DNA from: Anaerolineales bacterium
Lineage (GTDB): Bacteria > Chloroflexota > Anaerolineae > 4572-78 > NAK82
NCBI GenBank assembly: GCA_020343875.1
Contig: CP070811.1
Span: 3,271,978-3,318,122, forward strand
Direction: 5' to 3'
DNA length: 46,145 nucleotides
Made by a program: the position numbers and the translations under genes. The notes beneath the pieces are model-generated. The model was not told where the DNA came from. It saw only the letters and a list, made by a program, of their open reading frames with translations, and did not search any database. Every line of letters begins with the position of its first letter. Within the stretch, counting starts at the first letter, position 1. Below, in pieces: positions 24,794-31,814 of the stretch.

Positions 24794-26023
24794 TGGGGGA
24801 GAGATTGCGTGCTGCGTCAATAACACGCAGGACACAATCCTTATTCGCCTTTTTTTGTCCCCAGTCTTGTGCAGACCGGCGAAGGTGTACAGAGGAAGCA
24901 ACACTGAACTGGCATGATAGCTGGCCACGTCGGCTAGTTGGCGGGCTTGCAGACGCAGCCTGGTTGCTGCCATGGAGACTTTTCGCCCGGCTGGGGCGAA
25001 GCGCCATACCAGTGGCCATTCCACTGGCTGGGCCGGTTGACCCCAGCCTACTACAGCCGCTGCCCAGGTGAGGCCTCCGCCAAATCCTACCATGCAGATG
25101 TTCATTCCATCCCGGATGCGACCCTCTTCCAGGGCTTCTACCATGGCGATGGGAATAGAGGCAGCCGACGTATTGCCATAGCGATCCAGATTGACGACGA
25201 CCTTCTCCATCGGCAGCTTCAAATAGCGAGCAGCCAGCTGGATGATACGCAAGTTGGCTTGATGAGGAATGAGTAAATCGATGTCAGCCAGGGTAAGCCC
25301 TGCCTTTTCAACTGCTTCCAAGGTGGCTTCTCCCATCACCCGGGTGGCGAATTTGAAGACCTTGCGCCCGTCCATCTCGATGTACATAGCCTTGTCATCG
25401 ATCATCTCGTGGCTCATAGGATACGCACAGCCCCCGCCACGAACGATAAGAGCGTTGCCGCTGCTGCCATCTGAGCCTAATACGAACGATTGGACACCGC
25501 TGGGTTGGTTGCTTACCTCCAGCACAACTGCGCCTGCCCCGTCCCCGAACAGAACACAGGTGTTCCGGTCCTGCCAATTCACAAACATGCTGATGACTTC
25601 GCTGCCGATAACCAGCACCCGGTCGTAGGCACCCGTGGCGATGAATTGGTGAGCTGTCGCCAGGGCGTACACGAACCCGGTGCAGCCGGTAGAGATGGTG
25701 AAAGCCGGACATTCAGCGCCCAGTTGGTATTGTACCTCGCTGGCGATCGCTGGTACGAAGTGATCCGGCGATGAGGTGGCCACGATGATCAGCTCAATGT
25801 CTTTGGGCATCAGTCCCGCTACATCTAGGGCCTGGCGAGAGGCTGCCACAGACATGGTGGCGTTGGTTTCCCCAGGGCCGACGATATGCCGCTCACGAAT
25901 GCCTGTCCGTGTCACAATCCATTCGTCGCTGGTATCCACCATCTTCTCCAGATCGGCGTTGGTGAGAATCCGAGACGGTGTGTATTTGCCCCAGCCTGTG
26001 ATTCTGCTGTAACGTCCGGTCAT
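24698..26023 (-). CDS. fabH: Beta-ketoacyl-ACP synthase III (FabH) with an unusual C-terminal extension
   Basis: 441 aa. Starts type II fatty-acid synthesis by condensing acyl-CoA with malonyl-ACP. Catalytic triad: C114 (STGCTGF), H254 (IPHQANLRI), N284 (RYGNTSAAS). The canonical fold ends at about residue 328 (GFGGGLTWAAAVVGWG). The frame then stays open for ~113 more residues, rich in Arg/Leu then without domain character, and runs antisense into the end of pepA. It may be a stop-loss, a lineage extension or a sequence error. ATG 26023 follows AAGGAGG. Lies just downstream of a small membrane protein, a DegV protein and an ECF sigma factor. Confidence 0.92.
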   Translation of the reverse strand: MTGRYSRITGWGKYTPSRILTNADLEKMVDTSDEWIVTRTGIRERHIVGPGETNATMSVAASRQALDVAGLMPKDIELIIVATSSPDHFVPAIASEVQYQLGAECPAFTISTGCTGFVYALATAHQFIATGAYDRVLVIGSEVISMFVNWQDRNTCVLFGDGAGAVVLEVSNQPSGVQSFVLGSDGSSGNALIVRGGGCAYPMSHEMIDDKAMYIEMDGRKVFKFATRVMGEATLEAVEKAGLTLADIDLLIPHQANLRIIQLAARYLKLPMEKVVVNLDRYGNTSAASIPIAMVEALEEGRIRDGMNICMVGFGGGLTWAAAVVGWGQPAQPVEWPLVWRFAPAGRKVSMAATRLRLQARQLADVASYHASSVLLPLYTFAGLHKTGDKKRRIRIVSCVLLTQHAISPPSIGVPGTQQTDQCPHPNARVASHIIWPFGIG

Positions 26024-26131
26024 GGCATGCCCTCCTTCCCAATCAAGTTTGAGAGCTGCTTCAGGGTCTGCAAAATGGCCCAAAATAGAGGGGCAACTCG
26101 GCAGATACCGCCCCCTAGAACGCGTGAGGCG

Positions 26132-26503
26132 TCACGCGCGAGCAATGGATCGCTGGCGCCACAGCAGGGCAGCGATGATGCCGGCTACCGAAAGCACTGA
26201 GCCCACAGCTGCCCCGATAAGGACCCCCCGGCGACGCAGAAAAGAGACCTTCTTTTTACTCTTCTGTTCTTCTACCCGCCGTATAGCGGCCTCCAACAGG
26301 TCTTTTTTGAGACCTGTCTCAAACGCGGGTGTGGGTGTTACCGGCACCAGAACTGCCCTAACCCGCTCAGCGACCCGCAACAGAGGGGCCAGTTCAGCTT
26401 TATGATCGGGGAAGAGTTCAAGGAAGTCTTCCCCATTGGCCTGATTGCCAACCAAACGATCAGCGTGAGCGGCTAACACTTCGACTAACACATTTTCTGG
26501 CAT
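26132..26503 (-). CDS. Small single-pass membrane protein, anti-sigma-like
   Basis: 123 aa. The first ~50 residues are helical and charged (LAAHADRLVGNQANGEDFLELFPDH, then LAPLLRVAERVRAVLVPV), followed by a Lys/Glu-rich linker and one hydrophobic segment at about 94-114 (GVLIGAAVGSVLSVAGIIAAL) with a basic end. The 'DFLELFP..HKAELAPLL' pattern resembles the small proteins encoded beside ECF sigma factors in Chloroflexi and some other phyla, so an anti-sigma or sigma-associated role is plausible. I cannot see a zinc-binding HxxxCxxC. Same strand as and downstream of the ECF sigma and DegV genes (52 bp after DegV). Confidence 0.75.
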   Translation of the reverse strand: MPENVLVEVLAAHADRLVGNQANGEDFLELFPDHKAELAPLLRVAERVRAVLVPVTPTPAFETGLKKDLLEAAIRRVEEQKSKKKVSFLRRRGVLIGAAVGSVLSVAGIIAALLWRQRSIARA

Positions 26504-26555
26504 AGGTCCATCCTTTCCGCGCCCGCTTCTCTCAATACTAATACCAGTACCACGT

Positions 26556-27404
26556 TTAGAACTCCGCCGGATAGGTTACCAGGCCGATTGTTCCGGGACC
26601 AAATTGAACTGCCAATGAGGTTGCCAGGTCCTCCAGGAAGGTTTCGCGTGCGTTAAGCGCTTCTTGGGCCAGCTCCAACAACTTCTTGCCCTGGGTGGGC
26701 GCCTCGGCGTGAACGGCTGCTATGTTAACAGGCGTGTTGGGGCCCACCGCTGAGCGGGTGATGGAGAGCATTTTCTCAATGGCTCGGTTGCGAGTCCGAA
26801 TACGTTCTCGGACGCCCAGCAGGCCATCCTCCAACCAGATGATAGGCTTCACGTCCAAGAGCGAAACCAGGACACCTTGCAAGCGCCCCACCCGACCACT
26901 CATCTGGGCGTAGCGCAAGTCTTCCAGCATCAGGATGACGGTCACCCGATGTCGGGCTACTTCCAGGTGGGAGACGATCTCCTCAACATTGGCACCGGCC
27001 TCCCCCAAACGTACCGCGTCCAGAATCATCCAGCCTAATCCAGCTGATCCGGCCATGCTATCCACGACGTGGACGCGCACTTGATCTTTCACCAAGTCAG
27101 CCGCCATTTCCGCCGATCGGGCGGTACCGCTGAGCTTACCTGTAACATGAATGGAGATAATGTCATCCGCCTGGCTGGCCAGTGCCTGATATGCCTCTTG
27201 AAACTCGCCTACTGATGGCTGAGACGTGGTGGGGATGATTTGCAATTCCTCGATCTTTTGGTAAAAGCCAGAACGATCAATGGTGATCCCTTCGTGATAC
27301 GTTTCTTGTCCGAACTGGATGTTGATGGGCACCACCCGAATGTCATACCGCGATATCCATTCTTGGGGCAGGTCACACGTACTGTCGGTAACGAACTTGA
27401 TCAC
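26556..27404 (-). CDS. DegV family fatty-acid-binding protein (FakB-like), copy 1
   Basis: 282 aa. DegV/FakB proteins bind one fatty acid and, in Firmicutes, present it to the kinase FakA for phosphorylation. Features are the start MIKFVTDSTCDLP, the lid and ligand region IPTTSQPSVGEFQEAY, ISIHVTGKLSGTARSAEMAA and a C-terminal Gly-rich end (FGPGTIGLVTYP). I chose the GTG at 27404 because AGGGGGG lies 8 bases upstream and the paralogue at 29156 begins identically with MIK-VTDST. No DhaK/FakA-type kinase is in the window. Lies 47 bp downstream of the ECF sigma gene. Confidence 0.9.
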   Translation of the reverse strand: MIKFVTDSTCDLPQEWISRYDIRVVPINIQFGQETYHEGITIDRSGFYQKIEELQIIPTTSQPSVGEFQEAYQALASQADDIISIHVTGKLSGTARSAEMAADLVKDQVRVHVVDSMAGSAGLGWMILDAVRLGEAGANVEEIVSHLEVARHRVTVILMLEDLRYAQMSGRVGRLQGVLVSLLDVKPIIWLEDGLLGVRERIRTRNRAIEKMLSITRSAVGPNTPVNIAAVHAEAPTQGKKLLELAQEALNARETFLEDLATSLAVQFGPGTIGLVTYPAEF

Positions 27405-27451
27405 TTTGGGTACCCCCCCTGGCGGGCAGCCAGTCAACTGGGATCGTCATT

Positions 27452-28000
27452 CTAAGCGCGCAGTTGGGTGTCAAACATCTCGCGTAGTGACAGCAGCGTT
27501 CGATGATAGAGGGATTTGATAGCTCCCTCGCTGCGGCCCATAAGCTCCCCAATCTCAGCGTTTGACATTCCCTCCACAAATTTGAGGATGAGAAGTTGCT
27601 GACGATCCGAAGGCAGGCGTCGAATGATGGCCAATAGTTGGTCTTTTTCTTCTTGTTGTTCGGCCACTTGATCAGGCCCTTTGCGGCGTTGAACGCTGAG
27701 CTTAATGTCCTCTAGGGAGATGATTTTGCGCCGGCTCTGGTCTCGGTGCCAATTGGCCACCAAATTGTGAGCAATGCGGTATAGCCAGGCCGAGAATGGA
27801 GCGCCCCGATCCACGTAACGCCCGATATGATTGAGCGCCCGATGAAACGTGCGAGCAGTCAGGTCTTCCGCATCGTGCTGATTGCCGACTCGATAGTAGA
27901 TATAGTTATAGATCTTAACCACGTAACATTCGTATAGAAGGCCGAAGGCCTCTGGGTCGCTTTTTGCTCTTTCGACCACGGCACTTTCGTCAGCCAACAT
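27452..28000 (-). CDS. ECF-type RNA polymerase sigma factor
   Basis: 182 aa from ATG 28000 (AGGGGAAA upstream; the longer in-frame version from 28111 lacks a ribosome site and reads as leader). Sigma region 2 at about 18-92 (AFGLLYECYVVKIYNYIYY, DAEDLTARTFHRAL, FSAWLYRIAHNLVANWHRD) and region 4 at 120-172 (LPSDRQQLLILKFVEGMSNAEIGELMGRSEGAIKSLYHR, given here in two parts: LPSDRQQLLILKF and MSNAEIGELMGRSEGAIKS). No region 1 or 3, hence group 4. Downstream are DegV and a small membrane protein that may be its anti-sigma. A GGAAC-N18-GTT sequence at 28092-28117 may be its own promoter. Confidence 0.92.
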   Translation of the reverse strand: MLADESAVVERAKSDPEAFGLLYECYVVKIYNYIYYRVGNQHDAEDLTARTFHRALNHIGRYVDRGAPFSAWLYRIAHNLVANWHRDQSRRKIISLEDIKLSVQRRKGPDQVAEQQEEKDQLLAIIRRLPSDRQQLLILKFVEGMSNAEIGELMGRSEGAIKSLYHRTLLSLREMFDTQLRA

Positions 28001-28091
28001 CGCTTTCCCCTGATGGTTGGCCTTGCGGCTTCTGATTAGTAGAACACCGCCAGGCTGAGATGGTTGCGCGTCGGTGGATGATAACTCTGAT

Positions 28092-28117
28092 AACTGAATA
28101 TCCTTACCCAAGGTTCC
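28092..28117 (-). promoter_or_regulatory. Possible ECF-type autoregulatory promoter
   Basis: On the minus strand GGAAC (28117-28113), 18-bp spacer, GTT (28094-28092), about 92 bp upstream of the sigma ATG. GGAA-type -35 and GTT-type -10 elements at this spacing are known from several ECF groups. The same stretch carries the direct repeat TGATAAC (28079-28085 and 28088-28094) on the plus strand, 9 bp apart, possibly a second control site. Confidence 0.35.
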
Positions 28118-28253
28118 GAAAAGCCTAGGCGACCTTGTACTCTGGTATTGTGGATGGCTTCTCCCAGGCGGGGCGCGCCCGGGTTGGCCGGGTCGGCAGC
28201 TAAACAGCCGTCCGGGCTAAGGGAGGTGTGGCTCTCTTCAGGTGCTTGAAGGG

Positions 28254-29156
28254 TCAAGCTGGGACAGTGGCATGAGCTTCTTGATCCTTAGCGGAGGCGA
28301 CCTCGAGCGGCCAGGCTTCGGGGCAAATGGCTGCCCCCAGCAGGCCGGGCCCGGTGTGAGTGCCTACCACTGGACCCACTTCACCGAAAATGGTGCGCTG
28401 ACAATTGAAGCGATGGCGTATTTCAGCTTCAAGTTCCTGGACTTCGCCGGGCGCTTGGGCGTGCATCGCGATGGCTTGTACTGGTTGGCCAGGCGAAACG
28501 TGAGATTCTAGTTCAGACAGCAAGCGTTGTATGGCTTTGCGCTTGCTACGCACCTTATCCAGCGGTTTGACTACACCGTCGTCCAGCATCAGGATGGGTT
28601 TGACTTTGAGTAGTGTTCCTAGAAAAGCAGCAGCTGCGCCAATGCGCCCGCCCTTTTGCAGGTATTCCAGCGTGTCGACCACGAAATAGACTCTCATATC
28701 ACGTTTCATTTGCTCGACACGAGCTACGATTTCCTCCATGGTGTGGCCGTCAGCGGCCATCTCCGCCGCGGTGATCACCATCAGGCCCAGCGGGGAAGCT
28801 ACCGAATAAGTGTCAATGACGACAATGTTGGCCTCGGGCAGCATAGATTTGGCGTCAAGCGCCGACTGGTAAGTGCCACTCAGCCGGCTGGAGATAACAA
28901 TACACAGGATATCATGGCCTGCTTCGCTCAGCTCAGAGAAAATCTGCAGAAACTGACCAGGCGATGGCTGCGACGTAGTGGGCAATTCAGATGCCTCAGC
29001 TAGCTTGGCATAGAATTGGTCGTGGTTCAGCGTCACGCCTTCCTGAAATGTTTGGCTTTCGCCAAAGTGTACGTTCAGGGGCACAACGCGAACGTCGTAC
29101 TTTTCGAGTTCGCCAGGGGGTAAGTAATTAGTAGAATCAGTAACGATCTTGATCAT
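28254..29156 (-). CDS. DegV family fatty-acid-binding protein (FakB-like), copy 2
   Basis: 300 aa. Same family as the protein at 26556, with MIKIVTDSTNYLPPGELEKY, LPTTSQPSPGQFLQIF, ISSRLSGTYQSALDAK and VGPVVGTHTGPGLLGAA. It is clearly paralogous but diverged, with a different C-terminal tail (PEAWPLEVASAKDQEAHAT), so the two may prefer different acyl chains, as FakB1 and FakB2 do. The ATG follows AAGGAGG at 10 bases. The gene lies upstream of the ECF sigma on the same strand, with 253 bp between, and downstream of a winged-helix regulator. Confidence 0.92.
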   Translation of the reverse strand: MIKIVTDSTNYLPPGELEKYDVRVVPLNVHFGESQTFQEGVTLNHDQFYAKLAEASELPTTSQPSPGQFLQIFSELSEAGHDILCIVISSRLSGTYQSALDAKSMLPEANIVVIDTYSVASPLGLMVITAAEMAADGHTMEEIVARVEQMKRDMRVYFVVDTLEYLQKGGRIGAAAAFLGTLLKVKPILMLDDGVVKPLDKVRSKRKAIQRLLSELESHVSPGQPVQAIAMHAQAPGEVQELEAEIRHRFNCQRTIFGEVGPVVGTHTGPGLLGAAICPEAWPLEVASAKDQEAHATVPA

Positions 29157-29262
29157 TGCCCAGGGCCTCCTTCCTCATTCAGTTTCGATTTTTCAGGCGG
29201 GCTATAGAGCAAGTCCTTCTTGCTTCGCCGTTCCGGCTTTGGGTATCGGCCCCATACTACAC

Positions 29263-29292
29263 CTGCCCGTGTCCACGGACAGGCACGGGCAG
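29263..29292. repeat. Inverted repeat with internal CACGGRCAGG-type duplication
   Basis: CTGCCCGTG (29263-29271) and CACGGGCAG (29284-29292) form a perfect 9-bp stem with a 12-base loop. The right side also reads as a direct repeat (CACGGACAGG then CACGGGCAG). It lies between the winged-helix gene stop (29410) and the second DegV start (29156), so it could end the regulator transcript, attenuate DegV, or be a dispersed REP-like element. No T-run. Confidence 0.45.
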
Positions 29293-29409
29293 TACATGCA
29301 GGTCGCTGTCAGCGAAAGAGGGGTCTGAAGGCATGCCTGCTATGGACGCCCCATCCGGCAGAGCCTTCCCATTGGTCGATCTGCACCAGTTTGCAATTAA
29401 CCAGCCGGC

Positions 29410-30117
29410 TTAACCCTCGAATGCGTTGAGCGCGTCTTGTAAGAAGGTGTTGAGACGGTTGATGCTCTCCTCACTCAATTCACCCAGGTAAGTCTGGAAT
29501 TTCTTGGTGTGGCTGATCAATCTGCTGATCAATGGCGAGTCCACAACTGGGTGTGACATGATTGAGCCAAGGCTGAAGCCAGCCAGCGTTCCCAGGCCAA
29601 CCTCATCCCGTGCAGTCAGGCTGGTCAGAACCCGATGCGAAATGAGGTCTCCTCCCTGCTTGCTGGCATACGCCAGGTTAAGCAGAATCACGCCGATCAT
29701 CTCGGTGCAATACATCAGCGGCGTTTTCACATCCGGAAGGCGGCCCAGGATTTCACGCACCGCTTCGGCATAGTTTGATTCTTGAGTATCGCGCAGGCGT
29801 TGCAACAGGCGTTCCCTAGCATAATGCCATTCGTCGCTGCCAAGAACTTCGTGCCGTAACTGGGTCAGGAATTTAGCTGCTTGATGGGTGGGATAGAATA
29901 CGACCATGGAGCGGCCTGGGCCAGCGTGATCTTCGCCAAGAACGTAAGATGAGGCAGCCACCCCCTTTTTCTCTAGTAGTTTGAGCATGTCATACGCGGA
30001 AAACTTATTGACGCCCAGGCGTTCTGCCACCACTGAATAATGGACTGGGCCGTTGAACTCTCGATACAGGTCGAAGAGTTTGTCTAGAAATGCTTGTTGT
30101 CGAGGTGTGAGTTTCAT
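29410..30117 (-). CDS. Winged-helix transcriptional regulator (LexA-like DNA-binding N-terminus)
   Basis: 235 aa. Residues 1-~60 form a LexA-type winged helix (LTPRQQAFLDKLFDLY, then VHYSVVAERLGVNKFSAYDMLKLLEKKG). The remaining ~175 residues are mainly helical with no protease motif, so it is not LexA itself; this region may be a sensory domain (RDEVGLGTLAGFSLGSIMSHPVVD is the most distinctive block). I do not recognise a characterised homologue. GGAAGG precedes the ATG. Transcribed from the promoter at 30384-30412, whose spacer contains a palindrome. It probably controls itself and perhaps the DegV/ECF genes just downstream on the same strand. Confidence 0.82.
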   Translation of the reverse strand: MKLTPRQQAFLDKLFDLYREFNGPVHYSVVAERLGVNKFSAYDMLKLLEKKGVAASSYVLGEDHAGPGRSMVVFYPTHQAAKFLTQLRHEVLGSDEWHYARERLLQRLRDTQESNYAEAVREILGRLPDVKTPLMYCTEMIGVILLNLAYASKQGGDLISHRVLTSLTARDEVGLGTLAGFSLGSIMSHPVVDSPLISRLISHTKKFQTYLGELSEESINRLNTFLQDALNAFEG

Positions 30118-30383
30118 GGCTAAATTACCTTCCGATACCTCGTGGGCGGACTGCTAAAACCGCTGGTCCGTATGTCGCTATTGGGCCCTGTTGGGCAGTC
30201 GAGAGGGGTACATCATAATACCCCCTATGTCAGGTTTCCGAGAAGGTTCGGTGATGCGCTCTCCCTACCTGAAGAGCATAGATTGCCAGGCCAGGATTGG
30301 CTTGCGGGTGAGGTCGAAAATCAACCTGGACAGTAGGGCGGCGAGGGGCATAGGATACCCAAAAAAACCAAAGACCTGCTCAT
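30118..30383 (-). other. About 260-base leader upstream of the winged-helix gene
   Basis: The predicted start from the promoter at 30384-30412 leaves roughly 260 transcribed bases before the ATG at 30117. Only a small hairpin was noticed: GGGGTA (30205-30210) with TACCCC (30219-30224), 8-base loop. No known riboswitch or short coding region was recognised. Confidence 0.35.
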
Positions 30384-30412
30384 ATTGTACAATTAGAGTC
30401 ACTCTTTGTCAA
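30384..30412 (-). promoter_or_regulatory. Sigma-70 promoter with palindrome in the spacer
   Basis: On the minus strand a perfect TTGACA (30412-30407), 17-bp spacer and TACAAT (30389-30384). The spacer contains the palindrome AGAGTCACTCT (30395-30405), placed where a bound repressor would block RNA polymerase. Confidence 0.75.
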
Positions 30413-30515
30413 CAGATGTGACTTGATTCATGGCATCATAATTTAGCAGCTTGCCAGATGCTATCGCTCAGGCAACACACATTGGCAATATCGCTATTGG
30501 CAACCCGTGACTGGA

Positions 30516-31337
30516 TCATTGGTTGATCAACCTGGCGCGCCGCACCATTTCTACCCCCTGCGACAGCAGGCCCACCTGGGCGATGCCCAGCCACACCAAG
30601 ATCAAGGAGATGCCCCATTTGAGCAGGAGGAGCCACCTTGGCAGAGCCGCCCGAATACTGACTAGCTCAGCCTGCAAGTCCGCCACCACCCCTTGATACT
30701 GGCCAACTACTGAGCGCGCATCAGCCACGCTGGCGTCGATTTGCCCGATGTTGCCGGACAAGCCGGCAACGTCCGTTTCAATGCGTGCTAGGTTGATAGA
30801 GGTTGTCTTCAGACCGCTCTCCATTTCTGAGAACGAGGGCGGCAGGCTATCCAGGCTGTCCGAGACTTGCCCTATGCTGGTATGGAGTGGAACTGGCGGG
30901 GCATATTCCACTCCGCCCAGTAGCGCCAAGGCAGTCAAAACTGCCAGTGTGTCATCGGCTATCTTTGCGCTGGACTCAGCTGCATCCAGTGACGCTTGGG
31001 CGGCACGGATGCTGGTGGGCAGAGATTTGCCCACCAAGCTGGCCACCGAATCAACCAGTGGGATGGTGTCACTGATGGTTTGGGACACGCTCAGGGTGGT
31101 TATTTCCAGGGACGCTACTGTTTCTTCGGCTTCCATCAGCGCTCCATCTGCAACCGACAAGCCATCAGCGGTGGTGGCCAGCGCTCTATCTAACAAGTCA
31201 AGTCCTGCCAACGCTCGAGCAGCCACCTGCTGTTCCGCGCTGGATACGACCATCAGCCCGGCAATGCTGAACACCAGGCCAAGAATCGCGCCAACGATGA
31301 GTGTGAACCCAATGAACCGCGTCAAGAATTTCTTCAT
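30516..31337 (-). CDS. Two-TM helical membrane protein of unknown function
   Basis: 273 aa. An N-terminal hydrophobic segment (about 9-31, FIGFTLIVGAILGLVFSIAG) with a basic start, a long Ala/Ser/Leu-rich helical middle of about 200 residues with heptad-like spacing, and a C-terminal hydrophobic segment (about 234-258, LLLLKWGISLILVWLGIAQV) followed by a basic tail. The middle would lie outside the membrane between the two anchors. A short non-helical break at about 140-150 (GGVEYAPPVPLHTS) splits it. This layout recalls methyl-accepting or tethering proteins, but there is no signalling domain. Function unknown; monocistronic. Confidence 0.8.
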   Translation of the reverse strand: MKKFLTRFIGFTLIVGAILGLVFSIAGLMVVSSAEQQVAARALAGLDLLDRALATTADGLSVADGALMEAEETVASLEITTLSVSQTISDTIPLVDSVASLVGKSLPTSIRAAQASLDAAESSAKIADDTLAVLTALALLGGVEYAPPVPLHTSIGQVSDSLDSLPPSFSEMESGLKTTSINLARIETDVAGLSGNIGQIDASVADARSVVGQYQGVVADLQAELVSIRAALPRWLLLLKWGISLILVWLGIAQVGLLSQGVEMVRRARLINQ

Positions 31338-31814
31338 GGGGGCACCTCCTGGTTTCTGGGGCTCATAGAGATCAATTCCAAGCGGCCCGGGGGTGTTGCC
31401 GCTTTGGCGGTCAACTGGTAAAATAGGGCATTGTTGCGTGCTTCAGGTACCGTTCATCCCGTGGGCAGGTTGCCCCAATGTGGTGGGCGGCTAGGGTGAG
31501 CATGGGTTGGGGAAGAGAAATGGTTCTAAATCCGGCATATCTGGCTGCCCGTGGCCCCAGTTGCCTGGCCTGAGAAAGAAGAGAGCTTACCTGCTCATCC
31601 CCCGGGCTGGCTGGGCTACGTGGGCTACGGCTCCCCTAGCGGTACGCATTATACCACCTCCTGCCAGAGGGAACAAGGAAGTTTGACGTTCTCTAAGGGC
31701 ATGGCACCCACAGGGCCTGCTAGTGTGCCTTGGGGCGCTCTAGGTTGCTGATTTTCTAATTTTCTGATGCTTTTTTCGATGACGTAGTGAGGCTGGAAAG
31801 GAAAGGGCGAGCCC
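31338..31814. other. 477-bp divergent intergenic region
   Basis: Separates the two-TM protein gene (minus) from the SLC13 permease (plus). It contains a minus-strand promoter candidate at 31648-31676. I see no gene, repeat or recognised RNA in the rest; open frames here have no domain character. Confidence 0.5.
31648..31676 (-). promoter_or_regulatory. Candidate sigma-70 promoter for the two-TM protein gene
   Basis: On the minus strand TTGTTC (31676-31671), 17-bp spacer, perfect TATAAT (31653-31648). It is 311 bp from the start at 31337, so the leader would be long; this distance lowers confidence. Confidence 0.45.

Noticed and set aside
29410..30117. LexA repressor
   Set aside because: Only the N-terminal DNA-binding fold is LexA-like; there is no Ala-Gly cleavage site or Ser-Lys protease dyad.
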